In this document: positions 31,373-40,575 of the stretch, piece by piece
Position numbering within the stretch: the first letter of the stretch is position 1
How the letters are laid out: each line of letters opens with the position of its first letter
Position numbers and translations under genes: made by a program
The notes under the pieces: model-generated
Database searches by the model: none
What the model saw: the letters and a program-made list of their open reading frames with translations, nothing else
Told to the model about the DNA's origin: nothing
From: Defluviitaleaceae bacterium
GTDB lineage: Bacteria; Bacillota; Clostridia; Lachnospirales; WQUN01
DNA: 56,326 nucleotides
Direction of reading: 5' to 3'
Assembly (NCBI GenBank): GCA_009780315.1
Contig: WRAH01000015.1
Location: 1-56,326, forward strand

Positions 31373-32653
31373 GTGTTGACAAAGGATAGTTTAACCGTAG
31401 GGGAGAAAATTAAGCAAATTAGAAAAACGCTGAATGTATCTCAAAAAAGCTTGGCGGTGGATTTATGTTGCAGTGTTTCAACCATCAGCAGAATAGAGTG
31501 CGGACAAATAGAATGCAACAGTCATATATTAAAATCCATAAGGCAATCACTGAATATAGAGGGCGTGCCCCTGCTTGAGGGTGAAAGATTTGTATTTCGT
31601 GAGCGTTTGTATATATGGCGGGATGTTATAAGAGATGAAGCAATGGACGAAGCGGATACCATGCAAAAAAAATTGTCTGTTATTCTTCACCTGCCTTTTG
31701 AACCAGACCTTGTGATGATGTACAAAATGTTCAATATAGAACTGTTACTGACCCAGAAGAAAACATCTTTAGCAAAAACGGCTCTTGATTTGGATGAGGG
31801 AATTATCCATACAATGAACAGTGAAAACCTTTATCATTACTATTATAATAAGGGTACTTTGTATATGATTTATGAAAAAATTGAACAATCCTTGGCATAT
31901 TTTCTTAAAGCATATCACTTGGATGTTGCAAGTTTAAAAAAAGAAGTATCCCTTAGATTCAACATTGCTTTATGCTACACAAGGCTGGGAATGCCTTATA
32001 GTTCAATCATGTATCAAAACGAAGCTTACGCATTGTTCAGTGATGAACGGACAAGCCTATTGGGTCTGCGCTTGGGCAACAACCTTGCCGTCAATTACAT
32101 ATTCGTTGGTGAGCTTAAAGAGGCAGAACAATTACTAAATAAATATCTTATCCGCGCCCAAAATATCAACAACAACAGGTATATAGGCATAGCATTGCAT
32201 AATTTAGGGTGTATGTACTTTAAATCAAGCAAGTTAGAAAGGGCATTAGAATACTTTAACCAAGCATTTGAGTATTTCCCAAAGCACGATAATGTTTATT
32301 TAGAAAACATATACTATAAAATGCGCTGTTTAATAGGGCTTAAATCCTTTTCCAAATGTAAGGAACTGTTGCTGGATACAATTGAAATGACAAAAGCACA
32401 CAAGGAGTATTTTGTTTTGTTTGAATCCCTTACTCATCTTATGTCACTAAGAGATGAACAATCATGCCGATATCTAAAGGATGTTGCCATACCTCACTTA
32501 GTCAGCACAAACAAATATTTTAAAGCCCTTGATTATTGCGACGTGCTTGAAAAGTATTTTATAAAAAGAAATCTTGCTAAAAAAGCATTAGAAATCATCG
32601 CCATTGTGCGGGATGTTTATAAAAAAATGATTTATGGCACAAACACCCCCTGA
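31373..32653 (+). CDS. HTH/TPR-like regulator divergent from the RiPP operon
   Basis: 426 residues from GTG 31373 (9 nt after AGGGGG; ATG 31364 is too close to the site, TTG 31376 also possible). N-terminal XRE HTH near residues 8-65 (GEKIKQIRKTLNVSQKSLAV, SVSTISRIECGQIECNS). The rest is a TPR-like solenoid (for example YYNKGTLYMIYEKIEQSLAYF and NLGCMYFKSSKLERALEYFN). This is the RRNPP-like architecture (PlcR/Rgg/AimR type) whose ligands are peptides. It faces the RiPP promoter across 330 bp, so it probably controls that operon. No obvious cognate peptide gene was found next to it, so its ligand may be imported or be the RiPP itself. Confidence 0.8.
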   Translation: MLTKDSLTVGEKIKQIRKTLNVSQKSLAVDLCCSVSTISRIECGQIECNSHILKSIRQSLNIEGVPLLEGERFVFRERLYIWRDVIRDEAMDEADTMQKKLSVILHLPFEPDLVMMYKMFNIELLLTQKKTSLAKTALDLDEGIIHTMNSENLYHYYYNKGTLYMIYEKIEQSLAYFLKAYHLDVASLKKEVSLRFNIALCYTRLGMPYSSIMYQNEAYALFSDERTSLLGLRLGNNLAVNYIFVGELKEAEQLLNKYLIRAQNINNNRYIGIALHNLGCMYFKSSKLERALEYFNQAFEYFPKHDNVYLENIYYKMRCLIGLKSFSKCKELLLDTIEMTKAHKEYFVLFESLTHLMSLRDEQSCRYLKDVAIPHLVSTNKYFKALDYCDVLEKYFIKRNLAKKALEIIAIVRDVYKKMIYGTNTP

Positions 32654-32814
32654 TATCACATTGCAATATTCAAACAGTGATGTTTAACCCATGATGGTCA
32701 AAAAGTCCTTGCGTTGTTTATCACCCAGGGAATTTTTTTATACTTTTAATTATTGTGCGAAACGCGAAATATTGTGCTAAGTTTTGTACGAAAAGCCAAA
32801 TTTTCAAAGACTAA

Positions 32815-32843
32815 TTTACAGGATTTTGTCTGTATGTTAGAAT
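32815..32843 (+). promoter_or_regulatory. Putative promoter of the glycine reductase cluster
   Basis: TTTACA (32815-32820), 17 bp, TAGAAT (32838-32843). The -10 box ends only 6 bp before the grdX ATG, so the transcript could be leaderless. Confidence 0.5.
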
Positions 32844-32849
32844 GGCAAA

Positions 32850-33218
32850 ATGCTGATGATATTTTCCAACAATCCCGCTGTACGGGACAAATATCCCGAT
32901 TTAGTGCGCTATATGGATTGTGATGTCCAAAGAGTGTTTGTAGAGGTGCGCGATGCGGTTCACATGGGGGCAGTGCTTATTAGTCATCCATTAAGCGGCA
33001 GTATAAAGCCTAATGAATCGCCATATAAAAGCGTGGCAGTTGACACACCGCCAAAGAGAGGTCGTCAGCTGGATTTAAAGTCTTTGCAAATCATAGAGGA
33101 CGCGATAGTTACTCTGCGAAAATTGCCTGTGAAAAATCGCCAATATACAGATGGAATGCTGGAGGATTTTCGTGTAATCGACCTCGACTTAATAAGCAGT
33201 GTACCACCAAAAAACTGA
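32850..33218 (+). CDS. grdX: GrdX family protein
   Basis: 122 residues. Small protein encoded first in many glycine/betaine reductase clusters; its function is unknown. Identified by the start MIFSNNPAVRDKYPDL, the central VFVEVRDAVHMGAVLISHPLSGSI region and position directly before trxB. ATG 32850 has no ribosome binding site and lies where transcription should begin; ATG 32856 is an alternative. It overlaps no neighbour; trxB follows after 13 bp. Confidence 0.85.
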   Translation: MLMIFSNNPAVRDKYPDLVRYMDCDVQRVFVEVRDAVHMGAVLISHPLSGSIKPNESPYKSVAVDTPPKRGRQLDLKSLQIIEDAIVTLRKLPVKNRQYTDGMLEDFRVIDLDLISSVPPKN

Positions 33219-33231
33219 GAGGATGCTCAAA

Positions 33232-34182
33232 ATGTCAACATTGTACGACATTCTAATCGTAGGTGCAGGCCCGGGCGGATTGTCTGCCGGCATGTATGGA
33301 AGCCGCGGACGCTTAAAAACAGCCATGATTGAAAAAGGGCGCGCAGGCGGTCAAGCCGCAACCACTATGGAGCTTGAAAACTATCCGGGTTTTTTTGAAA
33401 AAACCACAGGCCCAGATGTAATGGATAAACTGCTTGCCCACGCCACCCATTTTGGTACAGAAATGATAAAAGGCATTGTCATCGACGTGGAGCTTGAAGG
33501 GGAAGTAAAAAAAGTTAAAACAAAATCAGGAGAAGTCTACGAGTCTAAAGTGGTGATTCTTTCCCCCGGTTCACAACCCCGTGTACTTGGTGTAGAAGGG
33601 GAAGGCAAACTGCGCGGTAAAGGTGTTTCTTACTGTGCCACTTGTGACGCTGACTTTTTTGAAGAACTTGACGTGGTGGTGGTTGGCAACGGTGATGCTG
33701 CCATTGAAGAAGCCATGTATCTTACAAAATTTGCAGAAACCGTTACAGTTATTGTCATTCATGATGAAGGTATCCTTGATTGCAATAAAAAAAGTGCCGA
33801 AAAGGCCATGGCTAACCCAAAAATCAAATGGGTTTGGAACTCCACCATTGATGAAGTTTTAGGTGAGGAAATGGTTGAAGGCGTTATGCTTAAAAATATG
33901 AAAACCAATGAAAAAACACAAATGGAAACCAATGGAGTTTTCGTATTCATTGGCTCTATTCCCAGTACAGAGTTTTTAAAAGGCAAAGTAAACATGAACC
34001 CTCAAGGCTATATTGAAACCACTGAAAAAATGGAAACAAATATTTCCGGTGTGTATGCCGTTGGCGATGCGCGGGTAAAATATTTGCGTCAAGTCGTGAC
34101 AGCTGCCGCAGACGGTGCTATTGCCGCCGTTGCCGCTGAAAAATTCTTAGAAGGTCATGTGGAAGGTAAGGTCACATTTTAG
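33232..34182 (+). CDS. trxB: Thioredoxin reductase (glycine reductase electron supply)
   Basis: 316 residues, start ATG 33232 after GAGAGGATG. FAD-binding VGAGPGGLSAG near residue 10, redox-active disulfide CATC at 135-138, second nucleotide-binding VVGNGDAAIEEA near 150 and the FAD motif GVYAVGDARVKYLRQ near 280. It passes electrons from NADPH or NADH to TrxA for glycine reductase. Lies between grdX and trxA, the standard order of grd clusters. Confidence 0.93.
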   Translation: MSTLYDILIVGAGPGGLSAGMYGSRGRLKTAMIEKGRAGGQAATTMELENYPGFFEKTTGPDVMDKLLAHATHFGTEMIKGIVIDVELEGEVKKVKTKSGEVYESKVVILSPGSQPRVLGVEGEGKLRGKGVSYCATCDADFFEELDVVVVGNGDAAIEEAMYLTKFAETVTVIVIHDEGILDCNKKSAEKAMANPKIKWVWNSTIDEVLGEEMVEGVMLKNMKTNEKTQMETNGVFVFIGSIPSTEFLKGKVNMNPQGYIETTEKMETNISGVYAVGDARVKYLRQVVTAAADGAIAAVAAEKFLEGHVEGKVTF

Positions 34183-34208
34183 TGACGACATCATAAGGAG
34201 GATTTCTC

Positions 34209-34538
34209 ATGCTTGAATTTAACAAAGACAATTTTGAAGCCGAAGTATTACAGGCTGACGGTTTAGTCATGGTAGATTTTTGGGGCGAAAAGTGCGAGCC
34301 ATGCTTGGCACTGATGCCCGAAGTTGTAGCACTTGCAGAAAAAAACGCAGGGCGCGCAAAGTTTGGCAAATTTAACACTGCCGGCAGTGCAAGATTCCTA
34401 ATTACCCAAAAGGTGATGGGGCTTCCGACCATTGCATTTTATAAAGGTGGCGAAAAGGTGGTTCACCTTGATAAAGACGCTATTTCAGAAGGCGGTATCG
34501 CGGTAGTTCAATCAAAGTTGGATGAACTACTAGCCTAA
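34209..34538 (+). CDS. trxA: Thioredoxin of the glycine reductase system
   Basis: 109 residues, ATG after AAGGAGG. The active site reads WGEKCEPC (C29, C32), with Glu in place of the usual Gly in CGPC, a deviation typical of thioredoxins in grd clusters. The cis-Pro loop is GLPTIAFY. It re-reduces the selenoprotein GrdA/GrdB system after each turnover. Followed by a hairpin-rich 104-bp interval before grdE. Confidence 0.93.
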   Translation: MLEFNKDNFEAEVLQADGLVMVDFWGEKCEPCLALMPEVVALAEKNAGRAKFGKFNTAGSARFLITQKVMGLPTIAFYKGGEKVVHLDKDAISEGGIAVVQSKLDELLA

Positions 34539-34542
34539 ACCA

Positions 34543-34622
34543 GAGTTGCGTAAGTGCAACTCCCGCAAGGAAGTGTAGACGGGCTTTGCCTGTCGGAACG
34601 GCGGGATTTGGGGCAGAGCCCC
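34543..34622 (+). promoter_or_regulatory. Cluster of mRNA hairpins between trxA and grdE
   Basis: GAGTTGC/GCAACTC (34543-34562), CCCGC/GCGGG (34562-34605) enclosing GACGGGC/GCCTGTC, then GGGGC/GCCCC (34610-34622) just before the grdE ribosome binding site. No T-run follows, so processing or stability signals are more likely than termination. Confidence 0.6.
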
Positions 34623-34642
34623 ATTTAGAAGGAGGTTAGTTA

Positions 34643-35929
34643 ATGAAGCTAGAAATTGGTAATATCCTAATTAAGGATGTTCAGTTCGGCGATAAAACTG
34701 AGGTTAAAAACGCAACATTGTTTGTCAACCAAAAAGAACTCGCTGAAATTGCAGGAAACGATGACCGTATTAAATCGGTTGAAGTTTTCTTGGCAAGACC
34801 CGGTGAATCTGTGCGTATTATTCCTGTAAAGGATGCCATTGAGCCACGGGTAAAAGTTGAAGGAGACGGCGGAATTTTCCCTGGATTCATGACTGGTGTA
34901 GAGCAAGTTGGCTCTGGTCGCACCCATGTTTTAAAAGGTGCAGCCGTTATTACCACAGGTAGAATTGTAGGTTTCCAAGAGGGTATTGTAGACATGAGCG
35001 GAACAGGCGCAGAATACACACCTTTTAGCAAAACCCAAAACGTGGTGTTAAAAGTCGAGCCTGTAGACGGCATTAAACAGCATGAGCATGAGCTTGTAGT
35101 ACGCCTTGCAGGTTTCCGTGCGGCAAACTATCTTGGGGAAGCGGGCAAAGAAGTAAAACCCGACGAGGTGAAAACCTACGAAACCAAGCCGTTATTGCAA
35201 CAAGCGGCAGAGTTCCCCAACTTGCCAAAAGTAGCCTATGTGTATATGTTACAAACCCAAGGGTTACTTCACAACACCTATTACTATGGTGTGGATGTGG
35301 CTGAAATCGTACCCACATTTATGTATCCAACAGAGATTATGGATGGCGCAATCGTCAGCGGAAACTGTGTTTCAGCTTGCGACAAAAACCCAACCTATAT
35401 CCATTGTAACAGCCCTGTGATTATGGACTTATATGAGGAACATGGTAAAACCATCAACTTCCTTGGTTGTGTAATCACCAACGAAAACGTAACCCTTCAA
35501 GACAAAGAACGCAGTTCCAACATGACAGCCAAACTCATTGAGTTCCTTGGTGCAGAAGCTGTTATTATTTCCGAAGAAGGTTTTGGAAATCCTGATGCAG
35601 ACCTTGTGATGAACTGTAACAAAATTGAAGGCAAAGGTATCAAAACTGTGCTTATCACAGATGAGTATGCAGGACAAGACGGCGGAAGCCAATCCCTTGC
35701 AGACTCAACCCCTCTTGGCAATGCGTGTGTAACCGCAGGAAACGCTAACCAAGTTGTCGTACTTCCTCCAATGGATACTATCATTGGATATCCAGAAGTT
35801 GCGAACCTTATCGCGGGCGGATGGGAAGGCAGTTTACGTCCAGACGGAAGCATTGAAGCTGAAATTCAAGTCATCACCAGTGCAACAAACGAGCTTGGTT
35901 TTGGATTCTTAACAGCAAAAACTGCTTAA
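34643..35929 (+). CDS. grdE: Glycine reductase protein B, GrdE proprotein (pyruvoyl subunit)
   Basis: 428 residues, ATG after AGAAGGAGG. Substrate-binding subunit of protein B that forms a Schiff base with glycine through a pyruvoyl group. The precursor is cleaved in front of Cys242, found here as NCVSACDKN with Cys exactly at residue 242, the same number as in the characterised Eubacterium acidaminophilum enzyme. Processing yields two chains of about 25 and 20 kDa. Flanked by GC-rich hairpins on both sides. Confidence 0.94.
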   Translation: MKLEIGNILIKDVQFGDKTEVKNATLFVNQKELAEIAGNDDRIKSVEVFLARPGESVRIIPVKDAIEPRVKVEGDGGIFPGFMTGVEQVGSGRTHVLKGAAVITTGRIVGFQEGIVDMSGTGAEYTPFSKTQNVVLKVEPVDGIKQHEHELVVRLAGFRAANYLGEAGKEVKPDEVKTYETKPLLQQAAEFPNLPKVAYVYMLQTQGLLHNTYYYGVDVAEIVPTFMYPTEIMDGAIVSGNCVSACDKNPTYIHCNSPVIMDLYEEHGKTINFLGCVITNENVTLQDKERSSNMTAKLIEFLGAEAVIISEEGFGNPDADLVMNCNKIEGKGIKTVLITDEYAGQDGGSQSLADSTPLGNACVTAGNANQVVVLPPMDTIIGYPEVANLIAGGWEGSLRPDGSIEAEIQVITSATNELGFGFLTAKTA

Positions 35930-35950
35930 CAAAATTATTATAAACTTAAT

Positions 35951-35968
35951 AATGGGCACAGCCCCATT
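35951..35968 (+). promoter_or_regulatory. Hairpin between grdE and grdA
   Basis: AATGGG...CCCATT stem, similar to the GGGGC...GCCCC element before grdE. No T-run; likely an mRNA stability element that allows strong grdA expression. Confidence 0.5.
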
Positions 35969-35991
35969 AAAATATAGAAAGGAATGACACC

Positions 35992-36444
35992 ATGGGTATT
36001 TTAGAAAACAAAAAGATAGCCATTTTGGGTGACAGGGATGGAATCCCCGGCCCAGCGATTGAAGCCTGTGTGGCGGCGATACCCGGCGCGGAAGTAGTAT
36101 TTTCCACGACGGAATGCTTCGTCTGAACCAGCGCAGGCGCAATGGACCTAGAAAATCAAGCGAGGATTAAAGATTTGCACGACAAGTACGGTAAAGATGA
36201 CCTTATCGTATTACTTGGCGGTGCAGAAGCAGAAGCCAGCGGCCTAGCCGCAGAAACAGTATCTGCTGGAGATCCAACCTTTGCAGGTCCTCTCGCCGGA
36301 GTCTCGTTGGGACTCAAAGCATATCATATTGTAGAACTTAAAGATGAAATCGACGCAACAGTATATGAAGACCAAATTGCGATGATGGAAATGGTAATCG
36401 ATGTAGATGCGGTTATTGCCGAAGTTGCAAATTATCGCGGTTAA
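35992..36444 (+). CDS. grdA: Glycine reductase protein A, selenoprotein
   Basis: 150 residues when the in-frame TGA at 36124-36126 (codon 45) is read as selenocysteine. The surrounding sequence [15 protein letters not shown] is the invariant GrdA active-site motif with a Cys two residues before Sec. ATG 35992 follows AAAGGAATG. GrdA carries the carboxymethyl group from protein B as a Sec selenoether and hands it to protein C. Without recoding the gene would appear split in two. A short hairpin-forming stretch (CCAGCGC...GCGCAATGG) follows the UGA and may be the SECIS element. Confidence 0.96.
36124..36126 (+). other. grdA: Selenocysteine codon (UGA) of grdA
   Basis: In-frame TGA in the conserved CFVU motif; recoded by SelB and tRNA-Sec in relatives. 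The sel genes are outside the window. Confidence 0.95.
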
Positions 36445-36458
36445 TAAGGAGGGTATAC

Positions 36459-37751
36459 ATGCCCCGTATTGTTCATTATATAAACCAATTTTTTGCACAA
36501 ATTGGCGGTGAAGAAAAAGCCGACATCAAGCCTGAAAAGCGCGATGGCTTCGTAGGGCCTGGTCAAGCATTAAATGCGGCACTGGGCGGAGCAGGTGAAA
36601 TCGTTGGTACAGTCATTTGCGGTGACAGCTATTTCAACGAAAACCTCGAAGCGGTTTCCAAAGAAGTTCTGGAGATGATTCGCAGCTTTAAGCCAGATAT
36701 TGTAGTCGTAGGCCCAGGGTTTAACGCTGGACGCTATGGCATGGCTTGCGGCGCAGTGGCAAAAATTGTGGATGAGGAATTAAATATTCCCGTAGTCGGC
36801 GGACTCTATGAAGAGAACCCTGGACTTGAAATTTATAAACGTCATGGCTATTTTGTAGCCACAGGCAATAGTGCGGCATCCATGCGTACAGCCATGCCTG
36901 CAATGGCAGAAATCGTAAAGAAACTTATCGCTGGTGAAACACCCACCGAAGGTTACGTATTAAAAGGCTTGCGTCAAAACTACTTCGCCCCAGAGCGGGG
37001 AAGTAAGCGTGCAGTCAACATGTTGCTTAAAAAAATTAAAGGTGAGGAATTTGTAACAGAATATCCTATGCCTGTATTTGATAGGGTTGACCCTCAACCT
37101 GCTGTTAAGGACATGAGAAAAGCCCGCGTTGCCCTTGTAAGTTCTGGTGGACCTGTGCCGAAAGGCAATCCTGACCGCATTGAAGCATCCAGCGCAAGCA
37201 AATTCGGTAAATATTCACTTGTGGATATTGTTGACCTTGACAGCACCAACGGTGAAACTGCCCACGGCGGTTACGACCCTGTGTATGCCAACGAGGACTT
37301 AGACCGTGTACTTCCTATTGATGTTATTAAAGAAATGGTTGCCGCTGGGCAAATCGGCTCTTTGCACGATTTCTGGTATTCAACCACAGGAAATGGTACA
37401 TCTGTTGCCAATTCCAAACAATTTGCCAAGGAGATTGCAGAAGAATTACTCCGCGATGATGTGGATTGTGTAATTCTTACCTCCACGTGAGGAACCTGTA
37501 CACGTTGCGGTGCAACGATGGTTAAAGAAATTGAACGCCACGGTTTTCCTGTGGCTCACATGTGTACTGTTGTTCCAATTTCCCTTACAGTTGGCGCGAA
37601 CAGAATCGTTCCAACCATTGCAATCCCTTATCCTCTTGGTGACCCCAGTCTTTCAAAAGCTGAAGAAAAAGAACTTCGCCGTAAGCTGGTTGTAAAAGCC
37701 TTAAAGGCTCTTGAAACCGAAGTGGATGGGCAAACTGTATTTGAGGATTAG
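36459..37751 (+). CDS. grdB: Glycine reductase protein B, selenoprotein subunit
   Basis: 430 residues with selenocysteine at codon 344 (TGA 37488-37490), in the motif TSTUGTCTRCGATM that is conserved in GrdB. ATG 36459 follows AAGGAGGG and is 14 bp after grdA. Residues 1-120 contain CGDSYFNEN and VVVGPGFNAGRYGMACG of the family. With GrdE it binds glycine, releases ammonia and forms the carboxymethyl selenoether that is passed to GrdA. Confidence 0.96.
37488..37490 (+). other. grdB: Selenocysteine codon (UGA) of grdB
   Basis: In-frame TGA followed by GGAACCTGTACACGTTGC, encoding the conserved GTCTRC after Sec. Confidence 0.95.
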
Positions 37752-37770
37752 TTTATAAAGAAAGACCGTT

Positions 37771-37818
37771 CCCCCTCTTCAAAAACTTTAACATTTGGGT
37801 TTTGATTTGGGGGTTTTT
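37771..37818 (+). terminator. Probable terminator after grdB
   Basis: CCCCC (37771-37775) / GGGGG (37809-37813) with inner CAAAA/TTTTG, followed by TTTTT. It may allow lower expression of grdCD than of grdEAB. Confidence 0.65.
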
Positions 37819-37879
37819 ATTACGGTTGAGTTTTTCAATTTAATTATAATGAAATCAATGAGAAACGGTCTTGACAGAT

Positions 37880-37924
37880 TGACACTCGAAAACGTGAAAT
37901 AAGCGTTTTTGAGCGTTCTTGTCA
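37880..37924 (+). promoter_or_regulatory. Hairpin in the grdB-grdCD interval
   Basis: CTCGAAAACG (37885-37894) / CGTTTTTGAG (37904-37913), one wobble, inside TGACA/TGTCA. About 55 bp before the grdCD start. Could be an operator or 5' UTR hairpin. Confidence 0.45.
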
Positions 37925-37982
37925 CGATAGGCAAGTCCGATTTTGAATTATTTAATTATAAAATATTCGGAGGTTTAAAGAT

Positions 37983-40574
37983 ATGGGATTTCCTGTATTA
38001 AAAGGCGCGGCATACGCGCTCATTCATGCGAATGACATTACAACCCATCAGGGCAGCACGCAAACCAGCGAACGCAGACTAAACCCTGACAGTGACTATT
38101 TGAAGGAACTGCCAAAGCATTACAGAACCTTCGAGCAAGCGGCGGCTTATCCACCAAACCAAGTGTATATTGGCAACCTTGAGCCAAAGGCATTAAATGA
38201 TATTCCCCGCCCATGGTATGAAAACCCTGTAAAAGGGGCGGTAAAAGATGTACGCAAGGGCAAGCATGGTGAAATCATGCCTTTAGATGAATTTATCGGG
38301 CTAATTAAAGCAGTCGATGCTTTTGACCTTGTTATACTTGAAGAAAAATTCCAAAATAAAATGTATGATGTCCTTAAAGCCCATGATGTGGTTGGTGCGT
38401 GGCCTTTCCTTGAAAAGCTGACAAAAAACCATTCAGATGTGGCAACAATTAAAGACTCTGTAGACAATCATGGTTCTGAACCACTTTATTATGAAGAAAC
38501 ATTGGTGGGCTGTGTAAAAAAAGCCCATGCTTTTGACGAAGCACTTTCTTCCCATGTTATGTTTGAAAACTTAGTCAGCAAGGCTTCTGCGGCGTTTTCA
38601 CTTTCACTTTTGTTCAAAAACACTGGACTTGACCCTGCTGACGTTGACTATATTATCGAATGTTCCGAAGAAGCTTGCGGCGATATGAACCAGCGCGGCG
38701 GCGGCAACTTTGCTAAATCTATTGGTGAAACCTGCGGTTGTGTTAATGCAACAGGTTCAGATACACGGGGATTCTGTGCCGCACCTACACATGCCATGAT
38801 TAACGCGGCGGCGTTGGTTAAGTCAGGCGTGTACAAAAATGTTATTGTGGTGGCTGGCGGCGCGTCCACAAAGCTTGGCATGAATGGTAAAGACCATGCC
38901 AAAAAAGGTATGCCTATTCTTGAAGATGTTATTGGCGCATTTGCCGCACACATTGCGGAAGATGACGGCACTTCTCCAATCATCCGCACAGACATTGTGG
39001 GTCGTCACACTGTTGGAAGCGGCGCAAGTCCACAGGCAGTGACCCAAGCCATTGTGGCAGACCCTCTTGACCGTGCAGGCTTAAAAATTGCAGACATTGA
39101 CACCTTTAGTGTAGAAATGCAAAACCCAGAAGTCACAGAACCCGCAGGTGCAGGTGACGTTCCCACGGCTAACTATAAAATGATTGCCGCCCTTGGCGTT
39201 ATGCGTAAGGAGTTTGAGCGTACAGACCTTAACAATGTGGTCAGTAAAATTGCAATACCAGGCTTTGCACCTACACAAGGGCATATTCCATCGGGTGTAC
39301 CCATGCTTGGGCATTTTAAAGACATCATGGAAGCTGGAAAACTTAATCGTGTGATGATTGTAGGGAAAGGCAGTCTTTTCCTTGGACGCTTGACCAATCT
39401 ATTTGATGGTGTTTCTTTTGTCATGGAGAAAAACCCTGGCTTTACAACAGATGATTCAGATGACAGCGATACATCACCAGTAAAACGCACAAAAGTTGCC
39501 CTTACACTCATGGGCAGTGAACATGGTGAAGCAGAGTTGTTGCGGGGGGCAGAACTTGCACAAGCCAACAATTCTGATATTCAAGTGGTTGTCATTGGAA
39601 GCAAGCATGACACCACCCTTAAATCCATTGTGGTGGTAGACGAAAAAGAAGCCCATGCCCGTATGGATTCCATGCTGAAATCAGGCGAGTTGGACGCGGC
39701 AGTAACAATGCATTACAACTTCCCCATTGGTGTTTCCACTGTTGGGCGTGTTGTAACCCCTGCCAAAGGCAAAAATATGCTGATTGCCAACACAACAGGC
39801 ACATCCGACACCGTGCGCAACGCGGCACTGCTTAAAAACACCTTGCAAGGTGTAGCCGTTGCTAAAGCTTGCGGCATTGCCCGTCCAACAGTGGGTATCC
39901 TCAACATTGACGGTGCGCGCGCCCTTGAAAGAATGCTTGAAGGGTTAAAAGAAAAAGGATATGACATCAACTTTACTGAAAGTGCAAGAGCAGACGGCGG
40001 TGCAGTCATGCGCGGCAACGACTTGCTTCAAGGTGTGCCTGATGTTATGGTGATGGATAGCCTTACAGGCAATGTGATGATGAAAACCCTCAGCGCGTTT
40101 ACCACAGGCGGAAGCTATGAATCTATTGGTGATGGTTATGGCCCAGGGGTTGGCGATGGTTATGATAGAATCATCAACATTATTTCCCGTGCGTCTGGTG
40201 CGCCTGTTGTTGCTGGGGCATTGGCATTTGCTGCAAACTGTGCCAAAGGTGAACTGCTCAAAAAAGTGAATGCAGAATTTGCAGCGGCAAAAAAAGCGGG
40301 TATGGATGATGTACTCAAAAAATTTGCAGAAGTTTCAGCACCTTCAAAAAGCGAAGACAGCGGAGACGATACACCAACCGCCCCACCAGAAAAAATTGTC
40401 ACCACAGAAATTCCAGGCATTGAGATTTTAGACCTTGATGATGCAGTGCATGTTTTATGGCGTGCGGGCATTTTTGCATCAAGCGGTATGGGTTGCACAG
40501 GCCCAATTGTGCTTGTTGCCCCAGAAGATGAAGCCCAAGTGCGCAAGCTGCTTACAGAAAGCGGGCATCTGTAA
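37983..40574 (+). CDS. grdCD: Glycine reductase protein C, natural GrdC-GrdD fusion
   Basis: 863 residues, ATG after CGGAGG. Residues 1-~480 are GrdC (beta; FabH/thiolase-like fold, with AYALIHANDITTHQGSTQTSERR, CGCVNATGSDTRGFCAAPTH and VGKGSLFLGRLTNLFDG). A short acidic linker (DDSDDSDTSP) near 486-495 leads into GrdD (alpha; PlsX-like, KRTKVALTLMGSEHGEAE through to the end). The C-terminal SSGMGCTGP holds the Cys (C838) that carries the acetyl thioester in GrdD. In characterised clusters grdC and grdD are separate adjacent genes. Releases acetyl phosphate from the carboxymethyl-Sec of GrdA. Confidence 0.94.
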   Translation: MGFPVLKGAAYALIHANDITTHQGSTQTSERRLNPDSDYLKELPKHYRTFEQAAAYPPNQVYIGNLEPKALNDIPRPWYENPVKGAVKDVRKGKHGEIMPLDEFIGLIKAVDAFDLVILEEKFQNKMYDVLKAHDVVGAWPFLEKLTKNHSDVATIKDSVDNHGSEPLYYEETLVGCVKKAHAFDEALSSHVMFENLVSKASAAFSLSLLFKNTGLDPADVDYIIECSEEACGDMNQRGGGNFAKSIGETCGCVNATGSDTRGFCAAPTHAMINAAALVKSGVYKNVIVVAGGASTKLGMNGKDHAKKGMPILEDVIGAFAAHIAEDDGTSPIIRTDIVGRHTVGSGASPQAVTQAIVADPLDRAGLKIADIDTFSVEMQNPEVTEPAGAGDVPTANYKMIAALGVMRKEFERTDLNNVVSKIAIPGFAPTQGHIPSGVPMLGHFKDIMEAGKLNRVMIVGKGSLFLGRLTNLFDGVSFVMEKNPGFTTDDSDDSDTSPVKRTKVALTLMGSEHGEAELLRGAELAQANNSDIQVVVIGSKHDTTLKSIVVVDEKEAHARMDSMLKSGELDAAVTMHYNFPIGVSTVGRVVTPAKGKNMLIANTTGTSDTVRNAALLKNTLQGVAVAKACGIARPTVGILNIDGARALERMLEGLKEKGYDINFTESARADGGAVMRGNDLLQGVPDVMVMDSLTGNVMMKTLSAFTTGGSYESIGDGYGPGVGDGYDRIINIISRASGAPVVAGALAFAANCAKGELLKKVNAEFAAAKKAGMDDVLKKFAEVSAPSKSEDSGDDTPTAPPEKIVTTEIPGIEILDLDDAVHVLWRAGIFASSGMGCTGPIVLVAPEDEAQVRKLLTESGHL

Positions 40575-40575
40575 G

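Noticed and set aside
36127..36444. Separate 100-aa gene starting at ATG 36142, and a separate gene starting at 37510/37518
   Set aside because: These are the downstream parts of grdA and grdB after recoded UGA codons; the motifs across the UGA are invariant in the family.
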